A stretch of 64,000 nt of DNA from Larix kaempferi (Eukaryota; Streptophyta; Pinopsida; Pinales; Pinaceae), in the NCBI GenBank assembly GCA_027924585.1, contig BSBM01000179.1, forward strand, positions 10,288,501-10,352,500. Direction: 5' to 3'. The notes beneath the pieces are model-generated. The model ran no database searches. It was not told where the DNA came from and saw only the letters and a program-made list of their open reading frames with translations. The first letter of the stretch is position 1. Every line of letters starts with the position of its first letter. Below, one piece after another: positions 47,856 to 58,772 of the stretch. Made by a program: the position numbers and the translations under genes.

Positions 47856-49191
47856 CCTAGGTCGTTTATTTGGCCTATAACTTTTGATTGGCTTACCTAT
47901 TTCGAGAACGAACAAGAACCCGCACAAGAGTACAAGAATAACTACAAGCTAAAAAAAAAAGTTTTTTATTGTGTTCAGACCATGATATGGTGTACCAACA
48001 CTTGACCATGTCGTTTTAAGGTTTCACTGACTTTCGTAGTTTAAAAAAAATATAAAATTAACTTTTAAAATTTTGGAAAAATAGCCCCGGATAAGATTCG
48101 TCTATTGCCTATGCCTCTAGATACATATATTTTTCCTCATAAATTGATAATTTACATAACAAACAAGTGGACCAACAAAAACATGTTCATTATGTTTTAG
48201 AGAAAAAATAACACACCAATCTTAAAATAATGACATTTTGGGGTGGTTATACCACTTTTCCATAAATAAAAGTTATATATTCTGGAAGGTCAACCATTTT
48301 TCTACGTTTCATCTTTTTACATTTAATCTGAAAAAGTTTTGTAGGTACCTCTAATAATTCGTTTTAATGATAATATTTTTGTTTTTCCAGCATATCATTG
48401 CAACTAACGTGTCATAATTGGGTATCATTACTTTGCACCAACCCTCAACTAAAATCACTATTCAAGACCAAATTAACAAAGTTGAATGGACTAAAATCAT
48501 TCATTATTCAACACCAAATTGAAAATAAGTCAATGGATGTCAATAGATCATAGTTTCAATGATTGTTTATCATGTTGCTAATAAAATCTAGAGGATCCTC
48601 TAGATTAGAGTCATTCGATTTTGTAGCCAAAGAATTACTTTTAATTGATGATAAGCGACTGTTACAATCATTAAGCTAACTAACAAAATCAAATTCATAT
48701 ATACAATGAAATTTCAACACACACCCAAGAAATTTCAGCACACATCCAAGATCCTTAGGTCTACATTAAACATTCTAAATTTTCTAGGTGTAAAACGATG
48801 TCCCTTGAATGTAACACCTCTGCTCTACACTGAACATTCTAATTTTTCTAAGTACCAAAAACGTTTGTTACACCTCTGGAGCGCCACACCTGATCTGCAA
48901 GTAGTGACTGAGATCTTAATATATATAATTCATCTCAGATCTCTTTGGAGAGCTATTTCATATGTGAATATCCCACCATCAACTTCTTCTATCTTCTTTC
49001 CTGATTGATACTAGACCTTCAGTATTGCACCCTTGCCTCATTTGGCAAAGTTGGCCTTGCTCTACCTGTTCTATCATATGGATTTGATTGACTGCAAACC
49101 GCCATTGATCAGTGGATTGCTTGTGTTGTGACAATTGGTCGTGCAGTATTATTGTGCATTAATAATTGCATCAGCTTGGAGATTAAAGAGA
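47856..49191 (+). repeat. Dispersed 1.33 kb repeat R, copy 2
   Basis: Same orientation as copy 1 at 21544-22877. The 100-codon frame (48706-49008) and the 22 bp palindrome (48585-48606) are both retained. Unlike copy 1 it is not next to a MYB gene; it sits between the two A repeats. Confidence 0.92.
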
Positions 49192-49204
49192 ATATAATGC
49201 AAAG

Positions 49205-49599
49205 TATCCTAGCTATGAATTTAAAATAAATGTGATCGATCATGTGGGCCATCTAAACTATTCCAACACGAATATAATGCAAAGTATTACAACTGGACAA
49301 GAGTCACCTCCAACACCTAGGAAAGAGCTACCAAACTCAATATTTACGATATGAATATGACTTGTTACATTTCTAGTGATAGTAATATTCTTACAGAACT
49401 TCAAAGCTTCAAGGTCTATTACAACGAATTGTCCACAACATTGTCGACTTTAATAGAAAATCTGAGCTAGTTGGTCATTTTTTATAAAGTCACAATTTCT
49501 TCATCTTAGTGTTTCCCAATAGTTTGGATAAGCATATGGGCTCATCAACATTTCAATGTATAAAATTTTTATGGGAAAGTATTTCTCAAACGATTTTAA
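49205..49599 (+). repeat. Flanking repeat A, copy 2
   Basis: Direct copy of 47449-47844. It is preceded by GAATATAATGCAAAG (49190-49204), a phrase that also occurs inside the A repeat itself, so the junction re-uses internal A sequence. Confidence 0.92.
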
Positions 49600-49910
49600 A
49601 TCATTTTGTTTAAGAACTTTGAAACCAAGAAAAAACACTGAGAATTACGAATGCTAATTGATATGCACATATAAAACTAATGTGAATAGAACCTTTTCCT
49701 TCAATGCTTCTATGTTATATGAATTAAAACCTAAGATGTTTGTCACTTCATGTTTTAGGCTCTCCTCCAATTTGAGTTGACAAATGACTTGTTCATAATG
49801 TGTATGTAGTTCATTCATGACAAAGTGCCCATTAACTCATTATTTACTATGTCAAAACCACAATTATGTATTAAATAATCATTAAAATTTAATCATACTA
49901 TTCACATACA

Positions 49911-50150
49911 TTAAGGATTTTGATTGCTTAGATGATGATACAAAACATAATATTTTAACAATGACCTAGTCACCATTACTCCAACCTACTAATTTTGAAC
50001 TCATTACTTTTAAGAAAATATTCACATACATTAAGGATTTTGATGGTTTAAATGATGATACAAGACATAATATTTTAACAATGGCCTAGTCACCATTACT
50101 CCAACCTACTAAATTTGAACTCATTACTTTTAAGAAAATTGTGACGAAGC
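49911..50150 (+). repeat. 120 bp tandem duplication
   Basis: TTCACATACATTAAGGATTT occurs at 49911 and 50031, followed by nearly identical 120 bp units ending TTTTAAGAAAAT. Two copies. Confidence 0.92.
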
Positions 50151-50247
50151 CCTTCTCATGTCCTAACTATAAAAAAGTAATTATCTAAACACTCTCGTAA
50201 GTATAAAAATGTAATCTAAATTTGAGATATTTTAAGTCCTAACTATA

Positions 50248-50864
50248 AAGGATTTTAGTGTTTGTCTCTTTCTTAATTAAACTCTTGAAACTTACGTGGA
50301 GACTTTCAGCTTTCAGTGTACCCGCTCGTAGAATGGAATGTTTAGGTGAGGAATGAAATGTTTAAAGTTTAAATTGTGTTGCTGTGATTGCCCCGTGGCC
50401 AAGGGTGTCACTCGTGGGTAGGTAAAGGCATTTATCGAGTAGAAGCTTCCATTACATTTCTTGTCGTAGTTATAGCTACTTTATGAAATAAAAATAATAA
50501 ATCATATACTATTCCTTTTAATAACCCACGCCCGAGCTCACCCACCTAGAAAGCCTTGCGTTGCGCTGACCATATGTGGACACTTTTGTTTTACACATTT
50601 TTAAACACCAAGGTAAATATTCAATATTGAATGAATATTACAAATGGTAAAATGGTAACTCAATATGTGTGTATACTTTTTTCAGTGAATATTGTTTGTG
50701 ATATAAGGATGCCAACAACATGTTAATTTAATGTGTGTTTGGGATTCAAGGGAGAGAGATGGATCTAGTTCCTTTTTCTATTATTACTTTTCTTTTGGAT
50801 GGATGTCAGCCTCTCAAGTTTTATGAGTAGGCTAAATCTCTCAAGGAGAACATAGAGATATTGT
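50248..50864 (+). repeat. Dispersed repeat S, copy 2
   Basis: Counterpart of 43568-44246, same orientation, with a deletion near 50575 and an insertion of CACGCCCGAGCTCA-type sequence near 50526. Confidence 0.85.
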
Positions 50865-51649
50865 TCATAGTTAGTTATAACATGACTTTTTTTTCGAGAT
50901 GATGCTGATAAATGGTTCATCATTAAATGAATTTAAAATGACTTTGGTATTGTATTAACAAATTAAAATTATTGAAATTCAACCATAATTATTAATTTCT
51001 AAATGTACTTGTTAAACATCTTTGTAAATCATAATTAATTATGATTTTATTTTTTATATATATCAGATTTTGATATCCAATTGGATTTGTTCAAAATAAT
51101 TTTTCTTATAACAAAAAAATGAAGAATCAATCCATATAATTAACATTACATAATTGCAAAAACAAATTAAAACTCTGAGAATTAAGAATACATTCACATT
51201 TTTCCACTTTGTTTCTCATTATTAAACTAAATTCAACTCTCTAAAAAACATTACTATAACTCCCAAAGGATACCATGTTTCTTTGTACAAGACGTTAATA
51301 ATATTATGGATGAGAAATTTAAAGCTACTCATGATCAAAAGTTTCAAATTGAAGTAATCTACTTGGTATTTTCAAATTTTACTAGTCATAAACAAAAAAA
51401 AAATATTTATTTGGTGCAAAAGTTAAAATCAAAATTTGAGCAACATATTACAATAGGTTGAAATATTTATTTGAGCAACAAATTTTAAATACATGACAGC
51501 ATGTAGAAGAACAGAGACAATGCATGCTACAACTATTAGCATGTGCAAATTAGATTTAAATGCTAGAATTCTTGAAGTTGTTATTTTAGATCAATATATT
51601 ATATTCAGGTAAAAGAAGGGCTACAATAGGAAAATTTACAACAGAAATT
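50865..51649. other. No gene recognised
   Basis: Very AT-rich interval leading into the gypsy remnant. It may include degraded polyprotein sequence that I cannot read. Confidence 0.4.
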
Positions 51650-52850
51650 TAAATGATACATGTTGGAAAACGATAGGATTCTTATGAATACTAATAGAAT
51701 TTACATTCCTAATTATGCTAAATTAAGAAATTTGGTAATGGATGAAATACATAAGGTACGATATGAAGCACATCTTGGATATCAAAGGACTATCATAGCA
51801 GCAAGAAGTCAGTAATTTTTCCCAGGAAAGAAGAAAGATACAATTGAGTACATAGCAATGTGTATGGAATGTCGAAAAGTAAAAGTTGAGCATGGGAATC
51901 CAACATAATTACTTCAGCCATTGCCAATTCTAGAATGGAAATGGCCAAATGTAGTGATAATAGATTTTATCACCAAATTGTGTAGGACAGTAAAACAACA
52001 TGATTCAATCATGGTATCCGAGGATAAGTTGACAAAAGATACACCCTTCATACCAATTAAGTGGACTCATAAGGAATCTAACATAGTAGAAATTTATATG
52101 AAGGGGATTGTAAGATTACATGGAATACGTAGGGCAATTTATTTTAGACAGAGATTCAAAATTTACTTCAAATTTTTCGAAAGGATTTGGAACAAATTTG
52201 AACATGAGTACAACATATCATCCATAGATAGATGGGAAGACTAAGAGGGTTCATTAGGTTATTGAATATATTCTCAAAATGTATGTGATCGATCAACCAT
52301 CAAAATTGGAAGATTACTTGCATTTGGTTGAGTTTCCTTATAATATGGATATCATGCATTTTTAAATATAAGTCCATTTGAATCCTTGTATGAAAGAAAA
52401 TTCAATACTCCAATCAGCTGGGATAATCCAATAGACAGAGTGGTTCTTGGGCCAAAATTGCTTAAGGAAATGGTAGAGAAAATGGTTAAGATCAGGAATA
52501 ATTTAAAAACATCACAAGACCTAAAAAAAAATTATGTAGACAATGGCATAATAGCAATAAAATTCATAATTGGTCATCGTGTTTATCTAAAAGTTTAAAA
52601 TTTAGGCCAAAGAAAAGTTCTATGAAGCTTGGGATCTATGTACTCAGATAGCACCCAAATATTGTGGGCCATTTGAAATATTAGCTAGGATAGGGCATGT
52701 TGCATATGAGCTTTCCTTTTCTACCTGGATATAAGTGGATAATGTGTTTCATGTGGCTTTCTTGAAAAAGTATGTGCCTGATCCTAACCAACTTATTGAT
52801 TAGGCCTTGATTCAGGTGGAATTGGAAGGAGATATACCGGTCCTAGGATA
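51650..52850 (+). pseudogene. Ty3/gypsy integrase remnant
   Basis: Reads in broken frames as gypsy integrase: an HHCC zinc-binding start (EIHKVRYEAHLGYQRTI ... CMECRKVK), the core entry (PLPILEWKWPNVVIIDFITKL ... VKQHDSIMV) with the first catalytic Asp, and the PFESLYERKFNTPISWDNP and GPKLLKEM segments of the late core. After 52600 it continues as the C-terminal PKYCGPFEIL / HVAYELS region. The second Asp motif is destroyed (the SDRD position reads YFRQ). Several stops and frameshifts are present. No RT or LTR for this copy was recognised. Confidence 0.85.
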
Positions 52851-53302
52851 AATATGTTGAGTGGGTGGACAAAGTGGGAAGACATGGTATTTTGGGGGAG
52901 CTAAAATAATATGATGGCTAAATAATATGTCAAAGTGAGATCTCCATCAGACTAAAATATTATGGAAGAACACTTATAGAAATCATTACTAAAAAGTAGG
53001 TGCTATATTGGAGTTTGTCCTTGCAACACTACTTCCAATCTCTAAAGCATTGGGAGGGATTAAGAGCCCAAAACCAATGTACTGGGAGTAACAATAAATA
53101 CATGTCAATAGAAACTGTGAAAGATTGTAACCCAAATATGTCATGGAGGTAAAACAAATATTGACTCATGGAGGCCTTCTAAATTATATGCCTAATTTTT
53201 GTAAAATTCACAATTTTCAATTGCTTAATAGGTTTGCATTCTTATAAATAGCATAGATAATATTGAAAAAAAATATTTAAAAACTTATTCGTGCATCTTA
53301 GG

Positions 53303-53759
53303 TGTAGTGTCTTTTAACCATTCAAGTTAGAACATAATCAAGTATATAGCTTTATAATACAAAAAATAGAAATTATGATGCAAAATAACCAAACACATCA
53401 AAGACAATTGAAATGAAATGTTATAGAATAAACCTTTGTATTGTAATAATCCTATAGAGATGAATATTCACTTGAATCTTAAGGTTGGGTCACCTTTCAC
53501 TTAATGCAAGCTCCAAATACAACAATACTCAACAAAAAAATATCCTCATAGCTCTTTAAATAGGATTCCAATATCCAAAACCCAATCTACTAGTGGTCCA
53601 ATAATTAATGAGTACCCACTCCCTAGTGATTCTTAATTAGAAAAGAGACACTTTTGACATTAATTAATTATCCACTACCATCTAATTGGACTTATTCAAA
53701 AGGAGGATGGTTGCATACATCAATTGATTAACTCATATATATCCTAAAGTAGGGAGGAT
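53303..53759 (-). repeat. Gypsy 3' LTR, distal part (split by the copia insertion)
   Basis: The rest of this LTR lies at 58753-58772. Joined, the parts give about 477 bp, matching the 474 bp solo LTR at 46708-47181. On the minus strand the LTR ends CACTACA at 53303. It belongs to the minus-strand chromovirus remnant at 58773-60346. Confidence 0.8.
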
Positions 53760-54232
53760 TGTTGGTTGTGGAGCCTAATCTTCCAAATTCAGAGATGTTA
53801 TTCAGTCGTGTTTGTACCCCAGGCTTACTGTACACTCGTTCCCCAACTTTGGGGTTCGGGGGTTGTTTTCGCCAACAATTTATGGGCGCATGGTTTTGGG
53901 TATCCCGTGGTATTTTCCCATTGTATTTCCCATTTATAAGAAAGACATTGTAAGACGACTAGGGATGATGTATTAGGTATTATGCATTGTAAAGATATTT
54001 GAGATTGTGAAGAGAGACTGTGAGACAATGAAGAGGAAGTGCAACGGATGTGCTGCAAGTTGTATCCCTTCATTTGTTGGATGGTATAATAATAAGGATT
54101 GACAATTTCAGTGTGGACATATCCCATCTTGGGTGAACCATGATATATTGGTGTCTCTCTTGTAATGTGTTTGTGTGTTTATATTTGCATTTTTGTTTAT
54201 TGATATTGCTATGCGATCCTGTTTTTCTAACA
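53760..54232 (+). repeat. 5' LTR of the copia element
   Basis: 473 bp, TGTTGGTTGTGG to TTCTAACA. It contains CATTTATAAGAAAG, a likely TATA region. Confidence 0.92.
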
Positions 54233-54234
54233 AT

Positions 54235-54245
54235 TGGTATCAGAG
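54235..54245 (+). other. Primer binding site of the copia element
   Basis: TGGTATCAGAG, complementary to the initiator tRNA-Met 3' end, two bases after the LTR. Confidence 0.9.
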
Positions 54246-54307
54246 GCAAAGGTCTATTTGGTAGATAAACCCGTAGGAAACTAGGGTTTTTGGTTCGAGT
54301 GGGAGCA

Positions 54308-57300
54308 ATGGCAGAAGAAGAAAAGTTTAAGGTAGAGAAATTTAATGGCCAAAACTACCAGTTATGGAAGATGCAAATGGAGGACTATCTATACTAGAAG
54401 GATCTATTCCTATCGTTGGGAGTAAGAGCAAAGAAGCCTGCAACTATGAAGGGCGAAGAATGGGAGGTTCTTGACAGAAAGGCACTGGGAACAATACGGT
54501 TGTCCCTAGCTTTGTCAGTGGCTTTCAATATCTCAAAAGAAAAGACAACGGAGGGTTTGATGAGCGCATTGGGTAAGCTGTATGAAAAACCCTCGGCCTC
54601 CAACAAGGTATTTCTAATGAAGCGTTTATTTAATATGAAGATGTCTGAAGGTGGATCTATTGCTAATCATTTAAATGAATTTAATACGGTTACAAATCAA
54701 CTAAGTTCTGCAACTGTGAACTTTGATGATGAGGTTAGGGCTCTTCTAATCTTGTGTTCATTGCCAGAAAGTTGGAATGGGTTGGTCATGGTTGTAAGTA
54801 ACTCTGTCTCTAGTTCAAACACCTTGATATTTGATGATGTTGTTAGTGTTATTCTTCGTGAGGAAATGCGAAGAAAAAGAACAGGTGAGACATTAGGTAA
54901 TGCATTGACCATGGAGAGCAAGGGAAGACAAAGGGAGAAAGGAAAGAACCAAGGTAATAATGGCAAGTCTAAAATGGGAAAATCCAAGTCTAGACTAAGA
55001 AAGATAGAGTGCTGGAACTGTGGAAAGAAAGGACATTTGAAGAAAGACTGCAGATCTCTAAAGAAGAAAGGAGATGGACAGCATGAGACTACTTAGGAAG
55101 CAAATGTAGCAGGTGATGTGTTACAAGATGATTTGATTCTTGCATTAGATAATACTAGTGATTATTGGGTAGTAGATTCAAGGGCTTCATGTCATGCTAC
55201 ACACCATAGGAAATATTTTCATGATTATGTTCCAGGCAATTTTGGACATGTTTTATTGGGTGATGATGAGCCATGTAAAATTGTTGGAATGGGTAAGGTA
55301 TGGATAAAATTTAAGAATGGAACTGATTGGCTGCTAAAAGATGTAAGGCATATTCCTACTATGAAAATAAATATGATCTCAACGGGGCAGTTGGGAGATG
55401 GCGAATGTCTATCTACATTTGGAGAAACGTTGTGGAAAATCACTAAAGGATCAATGGTGATAGCAAAAGGAGAAAGGGTAGGTACGTTGTATTTATGTCC
55501 TCATAATACTGACCATTCTATCTCTTTAGCTTCCACAGGAATATATACAGCATTGTGGCATCATAGGCTTGGCCACATGAGTGAGAAGGGGATGTAGATT
55601 CTCCACTCAAGGAAGTCGCTACCAGATTTGAAGCAGGTAAGTTTGGAATTCTGTGAGAACTGTGTTTATGGAAAACAGAAAAGAGTTAGATTTCTTAGGG
55701 TTGGTAAACAAAAGAAGAATGAAAAGTTAGAGCTTGTGCATATAGATGTATGGGGACCGGATCAGGTACAATCTCTTGGTGGCTCCCATTATTATGTTAC
55801 ATTTATTGATGATGCAACTAGAAAAACTTGGGTTTATTGCATTAGACATAAATCTGATGTGTTTGCTACTTTTAAGAAGTGGAAAGCTTTGGTTGAGAAT
55901 GAGACAAGAAAAAGGTTGAAGTGTCTCAGATCTGATAATGGAGGTGAATACTACGGCAAGGAGTTTGATAGTTATTGTTCATACCATGGGATTCGTAGAG
56001 AGAAGACAGTCCCAAGAACACCACAAGAAAATGGTGTGTCGTAAAGGATGAATAGAACGATCATGGAGTGTGAAAGGTGTATGAGATTGCATGCAGGGTT
56101 GCCCTTACAGTTTTGGGCAGATGTTGTAAACACTACAATTTATTTAATAAATAGAGGGCCTTTAAGTGCTCTGGATGGTGGTATTTTAGAGGAGGCATGG
56201 ACAGATAAAAAGGTAAATTACTCATTTCTAAGAACTTTTGGTTGTGAAGCATTTGTCCATATTGATAAAGAAAATAGAACAAAGCTTGAAGCTAAATCAA
56301 AGAAATGTACCTTTATTAGATATGGGTTTGATGAATTTAGTTATTGTTTATGGGATTATGAAAATAAAAAAATCATCAAGAGTAGATATGTGATACTCAA
56401 TGAAAATGTCATGTATAAAGATCAGTGGTAGGGAAAGAAACGGGAAAAGGAAAACACAGGGTACAGAATACTTGATGAAATTGAAGAAAATGAAGTTCCA
56501 AAGGTGCCAGAAAATCAAGAACATCAGCAAGTACCTGAAACTCCTGCAAGTGTAAGAAGATCTACCAACTTAAGTAGACTCCCTGAACGATACTCTCCTT
56601 CAATGTATTATTTATTGATGACTGATGTTGGTGAACCAGAATGTTATGAAGAAGCAAGACAGGTGGAAACTAGAAAGAAGTGGGAGGAAGGCATGAATGA
56701 GGAGATGGATTCATTGGTAGGAAAACAAACTTGGGATAAGGTTCAGTTGCCTTCTGGTAAAAGATCATTGCAGAACAATGGATTTACAGGTTGAAGAAAG
56801 AAGAAGGATGTAAGAAGCGGTACAAGGCCAGACTTATTGTAAAGGGGTTTGCATAGAAGAAAGGTATATATTTCGATGAAATATTTTCTCCTGTTGTTAA
56901 GATGACTTCAATTAGGACTATTTTAAGTCTAGTGGCGGTAGAAGATTTGCATCTTGAACAGTTATATGTAAAAACAGCCTTTCTCCATGGGGATTTGGAG
57001 GAAGAGATATATATGCAGCAGCCACAAGGGTATGAGGTCAAAGGAAAGGAGGATTTGGTATGCAGGTTGAAGAAGAGCTTGTATGGATTGAAGCAAGCTC
57101 CAAGGTAGTGGTATTTAAAATTTGACAGGTTTATGACAAAACAAGGTTATAGTAGATGTCATTCTGACCACTGTGTTTATTTCAAGAGGCTAGACAATGA
57201 AAGATATATTATCTTGTTCTTGTATGTGGATGACATGCTTGTTGCAGGGTCTGACATGCAGGATATAAATGTACTCAAAAGGAAGCTAGCTAATTCATTT

Positions 57301-58179
57301 GCAATGAAGTATTTGGGTGCTACAAAGAAAATCCTTGGTATGAGAATAACAAGAGACAGAAAAAATCACAAATTGACATTGTCTCAGGGTGAGTACATAC
57401 AAAAGGTGTTGGAGAGATTCAGAACACAGAATGCTAAACCAGTTAGTACACCTTTGGCCAGCCATTTCAATCTAAGTAAGGAAATGTGTCCCAAGACACA
57501 TGAATAGATAGATTGCATGTCTAAGATTCCCTATTCATCAGCAGTTGGCAGCTTGATGTATGCCATGGTGTGCAAAAGACCAGATATTGCACATGCAGTG
57601 GGAGATGTGAGCAGATATATGAACAATCCAGGTAAAGAACATTGGAAGGCAATACAGTGGATTCTCAGGTATTTGAGAGGTACTACCACTCAGGGATTAT
57701 GTTTTGGAGGTTCATACACTATTCTATAGGGATGTGTTGATGTAGATATGGAAGGTGATAAGGATAGTAGGAGGAGCACCATAGGGTATGTGTTTACTAT
57801 AGGTGGAGCAACAGTAAGTTGGATTTTGAAACTACAAAAGGTTGTTGCGCTTTCAACAATGGAAGCAGAGTATGTTGTTGTTACAGAGGCTAGTAAAGAG
57901 ATGATTTGGTTGCAGAGGTTTATGGAGGAATTGGGTAAGAAGCAAAAGGATAGCAGGTTGTATAGTGACATCCAGAGTGCCATTCATCTTGCAAAGAACT
58001 CAGCATTCCATTCGAGGAAAAAACATATACAACTTAAGTACCATTTCATACGCTCTATTTTGGAAGATGAACTGTTGAAGCTAGAGAAGATACATACTAG
58101 TCAGAATCCTACAGACATGTTTACAAAGGTAGTGACCAAAGAGAAACTGAGTTCCTGCTCGGTTTCAGTTGGCCTCTAG
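54308..58179 (+). pseudogene. Copia gag-pol polyprotein with many nonsense mutations
   Basis: From ATG 54308. Gag (to about 55090) has a FNGQNYQLWKMQME start and a CCHC knuckle CWNCGKKGHLKKDC. Protease is VVDSRASCHAT, where the catalytic DSG is changed to DSR. Integrase (about 55550-56430) has HHRLGH ... CENCVYGK and the catalytic triad in VHIDVWG, RSDNGGEY and PQENG. RT (about 56780-57400) keeps [13 protein letters not shown] and YVDDML. RNase H (57740-58170) has STIGYVFTIGG and STMEAEYV. In-frame stops occur at 54395 (TAG), 55094-55099 (TAG), 55595-55600 (TAG), 56042 (TAA), 56429 (TAG), 56855 (TAG), 57106 (TAG), 57505 (TAG) and 57727 (TAG). Between 56780 and 56900 the frame is also hard to follow. 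It cannot make its enzymes. Confidence 0.95.
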
Positions 58180-58257
58180 CATGAAGGTGAAGATGAGAAA
58201 CTTTCCAAGTCTAAGTCCATCAAGTACAACAGCAGTGGAGTTTCTATGGTCAGTCTC

Positions 58258-58269
58258 CAAGTGGGAGAT
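58258..58269 (+). other. Polypurine tract of the copia element
   Basis: AAGTGGGAGAT directly before TGTTGG of the 3' LTR, the standard position. Confidence 0.8.
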
Positions 58270-58752
58270 TGTTGGTTGTGGACCCTGATCTTCAAGATTC
58301 AGAGATGTTATTCAGTCGTGTTTGTACCCCAAGATTACTATACACTCATTCCCCAACTTTGGGGTTTGGGAAAATTTTTGGGGCTATTTTCACCAACAGT
58401 TTATAGGCCCATGGTTTTGGGTATCCTGTGGTATTTTCCCATTGTATTTCCCCTTTATAAGAAAGACCTTGTAAGACGGCTAGGGAGGATGTATTATGTA
58501 TTATGCATTGTAAAGATCTCTGAGATCGTGAAGAGAGACTGTGAGACAGTGAAGAGGAAGTGCATTGGATGTGCTACAGGTTGTGTCCTTTCATTTGCTG
58601 GATGATATATAATAAGGACTAGAAATTTCAGTGTGGACGTAGCCCATCTTGGGTGAACCACGATAGATTGGTGTCTCTCTTGTAATGTGTTTGTTTGTTT
58701 ATATTTTCATTTCTGTTTATTGTTATTGCTATGCGATCCTGTTTTTCTAACA
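58270..58752 (+). repeat. 3' LTR of the copia element
   Basis: 483 bp. It carries a short insertion (AAAATTTTTGGGGC, about 58370-58384) relative to the 5' LTR, plus dozens of substitutions. Confidence 0.92.
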
Positions 58753-58772
58753 GTTAGGGTAGGACCCTAACA
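58753..58772 (-). repeat. Gypsy 3' LTR, proximal end
   Basis: On the minus strand TGTTAGGGTCCTACCC starts here, preceded by a GAAAGGGAAGGGCA purine tract. It is the first 20 bp of the LTR whose remainder is at 53303-53759. Confidence 0.75.

Larger units (their letters stand above)
53760..58752 (+). mobile_element. Ty1/copia LTR retrotransposon, full-length but dead
   Basis: 5.0 kb element with a 5' LTR 53760-54232 and a 3' LTR 58270-58752, both TGTTGG...TAACA, a tRNA-iMet primer site (TGGTATCAGAG at 54235), a gag-pol region in the order gag, protease, integrase, RT, RNase H (integrase before RT marks it as copia), and a purine tract AAGTGGGAGAT before the 3' LTR. The LTRs are roughly 90% identical by eye, so the insertion is old. 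It sits inside a gypsy LTR. No clean 5 bp target duplication is visible (AGGAT on the left, GTTAG on the right). The protein resembles the Tork/Tnt1 group, which is a tentative assignment. Confidence 0.93.

Noticed and set aside
47449-49599. A-R-A structure as a TRIM-type LTR element
   Set aside because: The A repeats lack TG...CA ends, and no primer binding site, purine tract or target duplication was found.
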